From Sipunculus nudus (lineage: Eukaryota > Annelida > Sipuncula > Golfingiida > Sipunculidae): a stretch of 64,000 bases of DNA. Of the stretch, positions 1 through 11,500 are shown one piece after another (position 1 is the stretch's first letter; each line of letters starts with the position of its first letter). Below the pieces are notes generated by a model. The model was not told the DNA's origin. It was given only the letters and a program-made list of their open reading frames with translations, and made no database searches. A program made the translations under genes and the position numbers. Location: the NCBI GenBank assembly GCA_026874595.1, contig CM049317.1:10512382-10576381 (forward strand), read 5' to 3'.

Positions 1-205
1 TGGAAAAAGGCTATGCTTACCATCAACACAAAGGTCAAAGTTTATAAGGCCTGTGTGCTCAGCATCTTACTGTAAGGCAGAGAGGTATTGCTTTTGGTCG
101 ACCGTCAAAAGACTCAAGTATCATAGAGATATACAACCATTTTCGCGGTCTACTGTGTCATCTTTTTTACTCCACCAAATAAGATTACCGAAGATTATGC
201 TTTTT
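1..205 (+). pseudogene. Degenerate LINE reverse-transcriptase fragment
   Basis: Translation reads KAMLTINTKVKVYKACVLSI followed by LL, a stop and GRE. This resembles the NTKxxxYxACVLSxLLYGSE block after the RT domain of non-LTR retrotransposons. Later residues (NKITEDYAF) resemble the WxDKITNEDVL block. In-frame stops show it is dead. It extends past the window's left edge. Confidence 0.55.
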
Positions 206-349
206 TTCATCATGGTTCATATATTTTCTGGATGCTAGCATTTTGTCTGTTTGTATGTTGGTTTGCATGACTAGATGCAAGTTATCCCTTGAAGAATTGG
301 AGGTTTTCTATAAAAAAATGTCTCGAGGCGAACCTAATTAATTGTAGAT

Positions 350-630
350 ATGTTTCAGCCAGCAAGAACATGTGTTACATTTCTTAAGCCAAGTCAGTCA
401 GGGCATCTCTTAATGGACAAGTGTTGTGGCTCCGCCACGCACACGACCCCAAGCGCTTTGTTGATGCTGATTCCTACATGTAATCGTCCACAGTTTTTGA
501 CACTCGTTTAAAGGGGTAAAAAAAAACGGGTTCAAAGGCAATATGTTAGCAGGTACAGATTTATTTTAAAGGGAAGATGCTATTTTCCGTGTATAGTCAA
601 TATGCTTTATAGGTGATTGGGCCCCTTTAA
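350..630 (+). mobile_element. MITE family A, 3'-half copy
   Basis: Aligns with the right halves of the elements at 4653-5120 and 21592-22044 (TGTTTCAGCCAGC..., GGGCAATATKTTRGCAGG-like block, GGGAAGAWGCTATTTT) and ends in the terminal repeat TGGGCCCCTTTAA. The left half is absent. It encodes nothing. Confidence 0.65.
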
Positions 631-869
631 TTTATTATTTGTTTGTCACAAAAAATTGCATATAATCAAATATCAGGAGAATGTTTAAAATCAAAAGAAA
701 TGTCCAAGACTATTTAATCAAATTAAAAAAAAATGCATAACATTTTCATTATCATAAAAATCATTGCCGCATACATCATTAACAAAGTACCTTTGTCAAA
801 TAAAAAACTAATACGTAAAATAATGGCGAGATTAAAACGTAAAAACTAGAAGTTGTCATGGTGACGTAC

Positions 870-1034
870 CTCCCCGCTGAGGGTTCAGACATGGCCAGGG
901 CGGTAATACAAGAGCCGTCCATCATCCGGGGCAAGTAGCGTTCTAACTGTTCCTTAGTCCCGTACTGAGTGATGTAATGCATCACCATGCCAGAGTGCAG
1001 AGCAAATCCAGACGACGCATCGTTTACGTAAGCC
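870..1034 (-). CDS. LCAD paralogue exon 5
   Basis: 165 nt, CTTAG| to GGGAG|GTACGT. Encodes AYVNDASSGFALHSGMVMHY, ITQYGTKEQLERYLPRMM and AMSEPSAG (start of ACAD signature 1). The donor flank stays alignable with that of the other copy. Confidence 0.95.
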
Positions 1035-4000
1035 CTAAGAAAATAAAGATAATCTGCACAGTGTATATCCATTATATTACTCTAAATATGAAGTGGGCTA
1101 CAAGAAACTCATCTCAGTAAGCTAAAATTAGTTATGGTTTGGGCTGGTAGATAGCGACATCCGTAGTGGATGGACTCTCCTGACAAAATGATTCCAAGAA
1201 TTTATGTAACCACTGTATGTGTAACATACACAATTGAAAAGCAAACGATAGAAGTATAACAGTATGTAACACATAACTGTTTCCGTGTATTCACTTTATG
1301 AAGTCAATATTATGGGCCACTGCATGTATTAGGGCATTGTTTATGCTTGGTTTAAAGAAGATAAACCAATTTCGGTTAAGATTTACTAACATACAAAGCT
1401 TTCACGAAACCCTTGAGATCTAAGAAATACTAGTAATCCCATCGCCCAACCTCTTTTGGTCCCAGATGCTCAACTGACTAAATAATGCACGGATGTGCTA
1501 TGTCTGTGCGTCGGACGCAAGTTATCTGTTGTTTACGAACACAGCAACACCTCGGGATCAGCTACGTCATAGCTCATACAAACACACTTGAAAACGATGA
1601 AACAGGCGTTGAAAATGACTACGTATTATACCGAAGCCACTTATCCTATTGCCACAACAGGTTGTGAAAATAACGTTCAGGATGAACTGTCATGACTGAT
1701 ATTTCATATACTAGACGATATGGACTAAATAAGATAAAAAACACGCACGTGATGGGTACAGCTGATTTTATGCAACTGGAGAATGCTTCTTTAATTGAAC
1801 TACTGTACCAGTTACTTATATCAGGTGGTATGTCGATCTTAAAAACACGAAATAATGTTTTCCTATTGTTACACCGACATTAGCAAGATTATATATCCGA
1901 CAGGACCAGTTTCTTTGGGGGCTTCGCGTGTAAATTAAATTAATATTAAAGGAATCTTAGCTGAGGAACGAGGATACACAATAAAAGCGAAACAATCTGT
2001 ATTTTGGACTCATTTAATTTGACAGCCAGAAGTCGGTGGACGGAGGTATTGTCCTGAGTCTAGCAACAGGCTGTGGCGACATCTGGTGGTATCGACTTTA
2101 ACATCAAAATAACTCGAAATCGATGTGAACATATTCTGATATATAATAGAACAGCGGATTGGCGACTAGGAACACACAGGAGTATGAGAAGTATGGGCTG
2201 TATGTGAACAATATGCTGATACGTAAAACATTTAAAAGATTGAAAATTACTCTGGCGGTGCAATCTAATATCATGTGATCAAGCGATCTCATACCACGTG
2301 ACTTACTGCTCTTCAATGACGATTGCTTCGGACAGATAGTCTCCTCCGATGCCGCCAATCTCGGCGGGAATGCAGACACCAAAGAGTCCGTTTTCTCCAG
2401 CCTTAAGCCATAACTAAATGACGAAAGATAATTAAAAAAATTGCTTTCACACTACCAAGTTCATGATTCATGATATGTCGCAAAATCTTAAACAAACATG
2501 ATGAAAGTTATGGTTTCGTATTCCAGCATCGTTCCTAACCGTTGAAATTATTTTTTTACAATTTTCAAATGCTACCATAACTATTCGTAATATTAATATA
2601 TTATATAGTTGTTTTTCATATTATACATATTATTCTAGAATATCAATATTATATTTATATAAAACTCTTTCAATATTTTATGTATATAAAACTCTTTCAA
2701 TATTATATGTATATAAAACTCTTTCAATATCATATGTATATAAAATTCTTTCAATATTATGTGTATCTTACCTCTTTGTCGACTTGTCCCTGTTCCATGT
2801 ATCTTAAATAAAGACAACATCACATTATCCCTGCGTTGCATGACTTTATTAATTAATTAAGTGGGGAACCGCTTCCCCGATTTGGTCTTGTAAACTTGTT
2901 ACCCGTGTGTGTGTGTGTCAGGGTGTGTTTTATTGGCTCCTCGAGAAGGATATGCGTTCATAACCGTTCGTTTATGTGATTTTATATGTGTGTTCACAAC
3001 AACAAAATCAATCATGAACGGTTGCATGAGACGATCAGAGTATTTCAAGAATGGGCAAACAAAGAATTCATCAGATTTCGGTTTGGATCTGGCTCATGGA
3101 CCGGCTTCAGGAACGCCCTCAATATATTCACAAATGAACAGTTACTAATCGAACAACAGAAGAACTTTGGATTAAGGGCAGAATAAGTGAATGCAAACGC
3201 GTTTTTGCTAGAATCTATAATAAGGATCCCCGCATGGCGGAGGCTTGCATTCCTTAGAATTCTGGGTGAAAAATACCAGGACCCAGACTTTACTCGTCTG
3301 CTTGTGACGTCATGGAGATTCAGTGACTTTATCATGTAATACATGTTCTATTAAAACATTTCTTGGTTTGCCATTTCTACACCTTGGGGGTTTCCTGTGA
3401 CCCGCCGATACCCGTAGAAGTGGAAAGTGTCCAGCAAAGTGCTCAGAGTTCCTTAATAAATCACAAACAACCTGTAGTTTTTCAGCGAAAAGTTATTTAG
3501 AAATATTTCGTGTGAGAAAATTGATGAAGCTTAATCAACATAAGGATAATTTTAAGTTTCTACAACCACAATATAAATAAATACTAGAGCACGATTACGC
3601 TTGCTTGGTCTTAATCATCTGATAAATGTAGGCAGTATGACCAGGTTCAACCTTGTAAGTTCAAGTATGTGTATAAATCCAGATCTTGTAACCCAAGGGT
3701 ACAGTCTAGTGTAGGGCCGGCTACTTGGAACAATGCAACTAGCGTCATGACGAAACCTGCTAGACTTTCACCTCAGACGGGAAGGCCCACAACGAAAAAC
3801 AAATGTACCATGGGACATGAAACTCAGCTTAATTTGACATACAGTATGTTTTGATTGTTAGTGTTATGATCTGGTAAAAAATATTTGTTGAGGAACATTA
3901 ACCTGTTGATAGAATGACACACATTGTGCTTAAAATCATGCTTTTTGCCCACAGGCTTTCGAAAATAAGATACAGCAACCTTATGTAAGGTTTCCAAGAA

Positions 4001-4342
4001 AATATTTCCAGGAACTCCCTAGATGCTAAGTTTCCATGACCAACTGCCACGATCCTTTTCCATCTAACTTCTAAATGCTCACAGAGTTTAGGTCACGTTA
4101 TTTAGGGTTTTCCAAGTAGATTCGTAGGGTTTTACCTTGATCTTAATTAAATTAAACATTTCTAGGTCAAACTGCTACGATCTATGCCGTCTGACTAATT
4201 GGGTGCTAAAATCAGGTTCTTTCACAAAACTCACAGAATATAGTCACAGTGACCTTATTTGATGTTGCCAAGGAATATTTTCACTGACCTTCCTAGATCC
4301 TAAATTAGAAGTTTTAAAATCCAACTTTAATAAATTGTGCAA

Positions 4343-4405
<63 letters not shown>

Positions 4406-7347
4406 TACTTAAATCATGTTCTTTCACATATCTTGTAGAATATAGGTCACAGTAACCTTATTACAGATGTCCAAAGGAGACATTATAATGAACTCCATTC
4501 ACATAAAAAAGAATGTTCTGGATCCAACACTAAAGACAATGTCTGACTCTCTGGATGCTAAAAATTAGGTTTTCGCTCGTAGCTCACAGAATATATGCTA
4601 CCATGAGCTAATATTAGGCGTTGAAGGGGATTTCTCAAATACCTCCTTCGATTTTAAAGGGACATAATCAGGAGCAATATTATACCTATTCTTTCACAGA
4701 ATCAGTTCAGTTTTGCTTTTTAGACAAAACTACTCCAACACACAGTGTCGGTATCTCGTATACGGCTGTTTAACACCTTGTTTTGGGGCTGCGTGTTGGT
4801 AAACACAGTCCACGTGTGTCTCTATACCATAAAAAGGCCGCTTGACCAGAGGTCCGTTTGTGAGCCTTAACAGGCGGTGTTTCAGCCAGCGGGAACATGT
4901 ATTACATTTTTCGGTGTAAGTCAGTCAGGGTATCTCCTGATTGACGTGTTTTGGCCGGGCGATGCACGCGCTGTGTTTATGTTGACACCTTTGTTCGCGC
5001 CCGGTTCACCGTTTTTAACACTCATTTATAGGATTAACCAGACGTTATCAGGGCAATATTTTGGCAGGTGCAAATTTATTTTGAAGGGAATAATCTATTT
5101 TTCATGTTAATTCAACCAATCTGACTTTCATCATACCAAAATATTTTTTCCAATAGTTCACAGAATATAGATCACAGTGACCTAATTTTAGATTTCAAAG
5201 AAGGTTTGCCCAGGATGTCTTTGGATGTTGCGTTAAAGATTCCAGACCTAAGTGCTCAAATCAGGTATTGGACTGTGTATTTCAGAATATAGGTCAACAT
5301 GACCTAATTTAAAGGTTTCCCCCACTGATTTGCTCAGGATCTCCCTGCATGTAATGTAAAACGATTAAAGGGCTTACGGTACATTTTGTACCCTGTTTGA
5401 CAGTTTGAGTGCCAAAAACCAACTCTTTCTCCTATAGTTCCCTGAATATAACCCACAGTGACCTAATTTCATGTTTCAAAAGACATTTGCAAGGATGTCC
5501 CTGAATGTTTCACGAGAAGATTCTAAATCCTTTTTTTTCGGCACGTAGCTCGCAGAATATAGGTCACCATGCCTTATTTCAGATTTCAAAGGAGATTTTC
5601 CTATGACCTCCCTAGATGTGTAGTAAGAGGTTTCTAGATCTAACGGTTGCAATTTGTGCCTTGCTAATGGAAGGGCGGCATGCGATACGGGCGGACGACG
5701 GAGAAAAGTGATCGCTATAGATGAAGTAACAAGGTGTCTGCTGGGTGTCACGTAGTTAACCGTGTCGTTTTGTTTAATCGTGGTTTATTTTTTTATATAC
5801 GGACCTGAAGCAATATAAATTAATTCCTGTGTATCCTTTTGTTACTTGACATTTAAGCGGAGTTTAAACACAAAGGGGTTGATTTTTTAGAGATGTCAAC
5901 GACCTGTGCTCATATGAGTGTGTGTGTGAAGTTTGATCGAGTATAGGGACCAGGCTCTCTGGCAACTAACCCCAGTTTTTGTATAACATATTGGAGGTGT
6001 GGGCGAACACTGGGGGTCTTAGGCCATATCCCTTTAGCATGAGGTCAGAAAATTTGATCATGCAGACAGAGTACGTCTTTCTTCTATGTGGATTATTTAC
6101 ACATAGTATGTTTTTGTACTGTGTGATGATAATACTTTGTCCTATAATAAAACACTGCCCGGCTTAATTATAATTCTTAGACAAGGAATTTCCACACCAC
6201 AAGATTAATCGCCACTATCTATGATTAATGAACTGATAAAGTATAATTAGTTCCCCTACTTGTCCTCATTTGGCTTGACCTCTTCATTGAAAAATCGTCG
6301 TACATTGGTCCGGAAAATGTCGTGTTCTTCTGAAAATATCCGACGAGTCCCGATGTCCAGTAAACTGGCCGCCTCGGCTGGTTCCGGTCGGTGGTTAACG
6401 CTGGTCTTGTGGCCGTGGGACATGCATCTGATTAGAGGAAATGATATATGTATATTAGTATACTGTGAGATATATAGAAGCACGTGACATTTTGGTAACA
6501 AGGTTCCGTCGATTCAAATAGAACTTTTATTTATCTAGCAATAATAAATCGGTCCGAAGCCACAACGGCCCCCGCCAGGATCCAAATTAAACTACAAAGC
6601 AACACAGGAAAAGTTTGTCACGGTTAAGTGACTATATTCACTGGTTTGCTTGTTATAACCATGGCACTGGGCCTCGGCAGAGGAAAAGTAGATATAGTCG
6701 AGTGCCACAAATATAAGAAATCCTTTGAATTAAAAACATATAATAATGTATAAGGTGACCTCCAAACAGGGGCGTCAATACAGGGGGGATGGGGGTATCC
6801 CCCTCCCCCACACCTATGTGGCAAGGAACATGGTCAATGTAATCACCTCCTGCTATTCAGGGAATGATATTTTTTTATTTGGAATGAATTTTATTATCAA
6901 TTAATATATTTTTAAAATAATTACCTTTTGTGTGAGGATTATGACAGACAAACCTAGCAACCAAATTAATAGAAAGACATAATACCTCTGGCCACCCGAT
7001 GGAGGCCTAATATATGAATATTCAAACGCTCAGTTCACCCCACATATTCCATATTTGACAAAAAGCATATCAAAGTTTGCTACATCAGAGAAATCTATTC
7101 ACTTGTGCATCGTGCTTAGAACTATAACATTGAACACAGTTTAACATACACTTTCTGTGGACTACGGAGCCACAATCACAAATCATAAATTATAAGATAT
7201 CCCGACAACACTTATGACTGAGCAAAGACTGAGCAAAACAAATCACAAAAAATAGTGAATATGTACTATTTACCTTGAAAAAATCTGAGTTCGCGGTGAG
7301 GTCTTCCTGGCGGCTCCACGGAGCAAAGTGGACACGGGACTCCACAT
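870..7347 (-). CDS. Second long-chain acyl-CoA dehydrogenase paralogue (exons 1-5, cut by window edge)
   Basis: Five exons (7347-7274, 6427-6260, 2802-2772, 2413-2307, 1034-870) code about 181 residues and run toward the left edge. Exons 6-9 would lie outside the window. Every exon matches the plus-strand ACADL in order, phase and length (74, 168 versus 183, 31, 107, 165 nt). No stop, frameshift or lost splice site is seen, so it looks like a functional gene, not a processed copy. Presequence MWSPVSTLLRGAARK suggests the mitochondrial matrix. Substitutions relative to the other copy include SSGFALHS for ALGISLHS and AMSEP for AMTEP in signature 1. Whether it keeps the catalytic exon 7 cannot be seen. 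Confidence 0.9.
2307..2413 (-). CDS. LCAD paralogue exon 4
   Basis: 107 nt, TTTAG| to CA|GTAAGT. Encodes LWLKAGENGLFGVCIPAEIG and GIGGDYLSEAIVIEEQ. Lies in a different frame from the longest ORF over this stretch. Confidence 0.92.
2628..2765. repeat. 27-bp AT-rich minisatellite, about 4.5 copies
   Basis: Tandem units of the form ATAAAACTCTTTCAATATT plus ATATGTAT. The array ends exactly at the splice donor of the 31-nt exon of the minus-strand LCAD paralogue. Confidence 0.85.
2772..2802 (-). CDS. LCAD paralogue exon 3 (31-nt mini-exon)
   Basis: 31 nt, TTTAAG| to GAG|GTAAGA, coding (K)YMEQGQVDKE. It is needed for frame and matches the 31-nt exon of the other copy. Its donor directly abuts a 27-bp minisatellite (2628-2765). 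Confidence 0.88.
4346..4403. repeat. (TA)n microsatellite
   Basis: About 29 TA dinucleotides without interruption, inside the diverged repeat array. Confidence 0.95.
4653..5120 (+). mobile_element. MITE family A, copy lacking right terminus
   Basis: Starts TTTAAAGGGACATAATCAGG and matches the full copy at 21592-22044 along its length (ACGGCTGTTTAACACCTTG, AACACAGTYCACGTGTGTC, TTTCAGCCAGCGGGAACATG). It has lost the right terminal repeat. No coding capacity. Confidence 0.7.
6260..6427 (-). CDS. LCAD paralogue exon 2
   Basis: 168 nt, AATCAG| to AA|GTAGGG. Encodes NHRPEPAEAASLLDIGTRR and IFSEEHDIFRTNVRRFFNEE. It lacks five codons near its start relative to the plus-strand copy, in frame. Confidence 0.92.
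7274..7347 (-). CDS. LCAD paralogue exon 1 (presequence)
   Basis: 74 nt; MWSPVSTLLRGAARK and a basic, Ser/Thr-rich tail; donor AAG|GTAAAT. Same length and phase as exon 1 of the plus-strand gene. The 5' flank is also homologous for about 80 bp. Confidence 0.87.
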
Positions 7348-7443
7348 GACGCAAGATGGCCAGCGGCGAATTTATTTTACGAACCTCTCCCTGACCGAAC
7401 ACGATAAAAGATAAAACTGCAGTTTTTTTTTGTATGAAGCGTG

Positions 7444-7456
7444 AGTTCAAAGTTCG
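7444..7456 (+). promoter_or_regulatory. DR1-type nuclear-receptor site, minus-strand gene side
   Basis: AGTTCA-A-AGTTCG is a direct repeat with one-base spacing, the DR1 layout bound by HNF4, COUP-TF and PPAR/RXR. It lies about 100 bp upstream of the paralogue's ATG. Prediction only. Confidence 0.4.
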
Positions 7457-7937
7457 AGGACAGTTATATATAACACCGTGCATGCGTACTTTATTCATGA
7501 CATGGTATTGACTAATGTACCAAGTGCAGAATGGCCTATATTTTTTGCTGTGCCCAAGATTTTATATTGTCCATAATGACCTGCTTGTCCATTTAACATT
7601 CGATGAATCATAAAATTTTCTAAGGCTAGATCCTTGCGTAGAGAAACGGGCCTTGGAAATTTGAATGAAAATGTCCCAAATGTAATACCACCGGTCCCAC
7701 CGGCATCAATATTTAGTTCATACCATCGGCCGAAAGGAATCAAAATATTATTTTTCACCATCGGCCAACACACGAAACTTTCCGATGTCCTGGTGGCCGA
7801 GTACGCCCCTGTATAGTACTGCGTTATCTACAGCATAAATCTATGACTATGACTATTAAACGGTAGTGTTGTTTATTGAATTGTGATGCAAGTAACCATG
7901 CGTTTAGTGTTATGTGTATTTAAAGCCTTTAGGATTA

Positions 7938-7944
<7 letters not shown>

Positions 7945-7995
<51 letters not shown>
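7945..7995. repeat. (TA)n microsatellite in the divergent promoter
   Basis: About 25 TA dinucleotides between the two LCAD promoters. Confidence 0.95.
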
Positions 7996-8000
<5 letters not shown>

Positions 8001-8307
8001 CTTTTAATATTTGTGTGACAGTTCAAATATATACAAATTAAAAATAAGGTTTCAAAAAATAAAGTATTGTGTTTAAAGTATATAGAATAACGCTAAACCA
8101 GGTTTAGATAAATAACATTTCATAATAACCCCAGAAATGGAACCAATGTCTATTATTCTAATCCTTAATATATTTCATTTACGTCTATTCTGTTTGATGA
8201 ACATCGTTTTTGAGGGGTAAAATGTGTATACTCGTAAACTGCACAGCTCGCCAAGGTATACACTTTTCTTGATTGACCAGTTTTTGTTTTTTTTTATTAT
8301 GAGCGAA

Positions 8308-8362
8308 CCAAAGTTCGTCTGGGTATAGACACTTATCTCAGTCGAGTCCACGAACTTTGGAC
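8308..8362. promoter_or_regulatory. Inverted pair of HNF4/COUP-like half sites upstream of ACADL
   Basis: CCAAAGTTCGT (8308-8318) and ACGAACTTTGG (8350-8360) form an 11-bp perfect inverted repeat with a 31-bp spacer. Read on the minus strand, the right arm gives GTCCAAAGTTCG, close to the HNF4 DR1 consensus. It lies about 95 bp before the ATG, at the position matching the DR1 of the other gene. Confidence 0.45.
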
Positions 8363-8453
8363 GGACGCCAGGTCAAAAACTGGAGTTTTATCTTTTACCG
8401 CGTTGGTCAGGGAGAGATTCATAAAATTACTTCGCCGACGGCCATCTTGCATC

Positions 8454-8527
8454 ATGTGGCGAGCCGTGTCCACACTGCTCAGAGGAGCTGCTCAAAAGAG
8501 CTCATCACGAGCTCAAACATTGTCAAG
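8454..8527 (+). CDS. ACADL: ACADL exon 1 (coding part): mitochondrial presequence
   Basis: Codes 24 codons plus 2 nt: MWRAVSTLLRGAAQK followed by a Ser/Arg-rich stretch, with Arg residues and no acidic residues, as in matrix-targeting peptides. Donor is AAG|GTAAAA. The start is chosen because the paralogue has a coding exon of exactly the same length (74 nt) beginning MWxxVSTLLRGAA. A longer open frame overlaps in another register but does not join exon 2. Confidence 0.88.
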
Positions 8528-11500
8528 GTAAAACGTACAGTTATCATATCCATCGTTGGTATAGGTAAGGCTGCCTTATTCGTGTCACATTTGTCACTGT
8601 CGTCACGATTGGTGATCATGATATTTTATTACACGTGCTTCGGGAATCTTGCTCGATAGACAGGCCTGTGTTAATTATTATACATGTAGCTCTTTATGCA
8701 ATACAGGGTAAGCTGTTAAATTTGGCAAACAGGTTTTAAAATTGCTTGTCGTATAATGTCGAATATGTGGGATTTGCTTGGCATTGTATTTGAATATTCA
8801 TATTAGTATTAGATATTATGAAATGTCTGAAGGGACCATGTTTAAAGGGGAAATGTTGACTGTTTTCTATATTTGAAAGCAGAACCTCTAATTCCTGTTT
8901 TTTCCCGAGCTTATGAGGCATTAGCCTTTTTCCCATAGTGTACATAGGTCTTTTTAAAAGTTTCATTTAATTGAATTAGAAGTCACTAACTCAAATGTTT
9001 ACGCTCTAGTTAACATGCTCTGGACTAACAAAACAGCCTATAGCAAAACCATGTAAATAATCATATATATAATTGACATCGTTGACGTCATCTCTCCTCT
9101 ATGAAGTAAAATCTTTGATGTAGGTTTAATACACGGGACTGGGTAGGGGTGGGCGGTTGCAGGGAGAGTACTGAGATTGAAATATATAGCCAGTAATTAC
9201 AATATATTTAGTTGTCAGAAAAAAAGTATTTCCATTCTTCTCAGTGGAATTTGACCCAAAGATCACATGACGTCGTAAGTCCCTCGTCCTATGTTGCGAT
9301 AAATCTCACATCAGTAACATAATAAAACATAATTTATTCCCATCAGATGCATGTCCCAGGGCAATGTTGATATCACACATGAGACCAACGTCAACCACCG
9401 GCCGGAACCAGCCGAGGCCGCCACCCTCATGGACATCGGGACTCGTCGGATATTTTCGGAAGAACACGACATCTTCCGGACCAGTGTCCGCCGATTCTTC
9501 AATGAAGAGGTCAAACCAAACCAGGACAAGTACGTTGTCTTCTCTCTACATAATAATAATAAATTTTGTAGCATAGATAAAAAGTGTAACAAGAGTAGAG
9601 CAGTGATTACTTTACCAAGTATTCATACACGCAGAACAAAAAAGACATAACACGTGTATTTAATCTATTTGTTTCACCTCATTTATAAAGCCCAAAGTAT
9701 GGAGCGGACACTTACAGGTGTTAATGGGTTTATTTTGACATCAATATCTGGGTATCAATATCTAACGTTTGTGGTAGACTGTTACGGAACCTAATATAAA
9801 CAGATCACGTATGCGTGATTGACACAAATTTTGTAATGGAGATAAAAACAAATCAGATTCTGTAACACTAGGCAGCGTGAAATGTCAAGGGGAATGAATA
9901 AAGAAGTCAGTGTTATTTTTGTTAATAAATAACTATAATTTATTCTTAAAACAACCCTAACATTACAATACACTAAATCAATACAATTATACAGAAAAAC
10001 AGCGGTATAACAACAAGTCAATACAATCACATAGAAAAACAATGCGCACAGTACCTGGAAACCAACACCGTCACCACGATAAGTCCTTTAAATGTAAAAT
10101 CTCGGAGAATGACAGTCCAGTGGAAAGTTCTTGCAACAACCAAGAAAGTAAGCTGAAGTCCAAATGCATAAAATCCAGGAAAAAGTCTTTGAAAATGTAT
10201 AATTGCCGCATTCGTCGGATAAGGTCCTAGAATCTGACACACGCTTCTGCGTCCGCTGAAAATCTTCTCTGTTCTCTGCCCGTTCTAAAACACAGCCCCT
10301 TTATATCCTTCACACCCCAAGCCGAGAATTTTCCACTTTTCAAACAGTCCATAAGATCTTCACAACACAGTAACACGCGTTTCAGGAATTCTCTAGAAAA
10401 CAGCGCTGTGTATCTCCACATACCAGGGTCATCACATGACCCAAGACCAGGCGTGAAAACCCAAGGCTTACATGACAACGAGAGTTCAACCAGTACGGAT
10501 TAAACATAGAATGAAATACGCGGCCAGACACGAGTGCTACAACAGGAGTTACGCCCGTGTCACATAATAAAAAGAGCACCTGTAACAAGAATTTCTCAGG
10601 CCGTAGAAAGGAAACCCATCGATCACATTTTTCTTCTCCTTTTTCTTTTCTCTCCATGTTCGCGGGAGTTGTCATTTATGACCAAGGTAAAATACAGAAC
10701 TTTGGGCACAACATAAGTCATATATAGATGACATATAATTTGCACCTACACCTAATGTCAAAGTTCGTACACTCAGTAGCTGATTCCGTATTATCGCTCA
10801 GCTGAGGGCGTCGGGTGAGGTAGCCATGACAACAAGACTCAGTAGACATTTATATTGAGCTGGTAAACACGCTAGTCGTCGACTCTCTAATGTCAGAGGA
10901 CCGACTGGCGCTACGGGTGACACCGACGTTGATAATCCAAAAACGCCTGAAAAGAGCATCTTGCATCAAATGTGAGATTTTGCATTTGACAAAAGATTGC
11001 GTTTCTTCATATCCTACAACCATCAACACGTGATATCAAGTTGAATAACCGCTCATGCGCAAACAACCACTTCCGCTCACTTTTTTTCTGTTCGTTAACA
11101 AGGGAACGTGTACCGTGTTTATATTTACAGCTTGTTGTTAACGAACTCATACACCCGTCACAGGGGCCTTATAAGAACTTGTATATATATATATATATAT
11201 CTACAAAGTAAAAAGTGAAGGTTGTGTGATTTGTTTTGGAGCTGTCAAAATTCAAAATTACTAATCATCAGGTGAAAGCTGTTAAATATGATATATATTA
11301 CTTGATCAAGTCAATATAGTCACGCCCATGACGTCACATTTACACCAGTAAATCACACCTAAGCAAGGACGCCCTGTATATAGGAAAATCACGCGGTTAA
11401 ATCGTGACTTTCACGCTTTAAGGCCTGCTAGGGACGTCCCCCGCCCCTTCATGATTTATTATTTCTCATTTTTATGAATAAAATTTGATGTTCTCTTTGC

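Larger units (their letters stand above)
3950..5650. repeat. Diverged ~190-bp tandem repeat array
   Basis: Repeated blocks CTCACAGAATATAGGTCACA, GTGACCTAATTT, CCCTAGATGCTAA and CAAATTGTGC recur roughly every 170-200 bp, strongly diverged. The array is interrupted by a (TA)n tract (4346-4403) and by a MITE copy (about 4653-5120). It lies in intron 2 of the minus-strand LCAD gene. Confidence 0.65.
7348..8453. promoter_or_regulatory. Divergent promoter region between the two LCAD genes
   Basis: About 1.1 kb lies between the two initiation codons. The last ~80-100 bp before each ATG are homologous in the two orientations, including a (G)GCCATCTTGC element (7351-7361 minus, 8440-8450 plus) that matches the YY1 core and sits a few bases before each ATG. 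Further out, GTCCWCGAACTTTGRAC is shared. Between them are a (TA)n tract and AT-rich sequence. Whether the two genes share regulation is inference. Confidence 0.6.

Noticed and set aside
4877-5110. 77-codon plus-strand frame
   Set aside because: Lies wholly inside a MITE copy whose relatives do not keep the frame.
7190-7498. 102-codon minus-strand frame over LCAD paralogue exon 1
   Set aside because: Wrong register; the true coding exon is 7274-7347.
8357-8659. 100-codon frame overlapping ACADL exon 1
   Set aside because: It does not begin with ATG, runs through the donor, and is in a different register from the presequence that joins exon 2. It resembles the minus-strand counterpart only because the 5' flanks are homologous.
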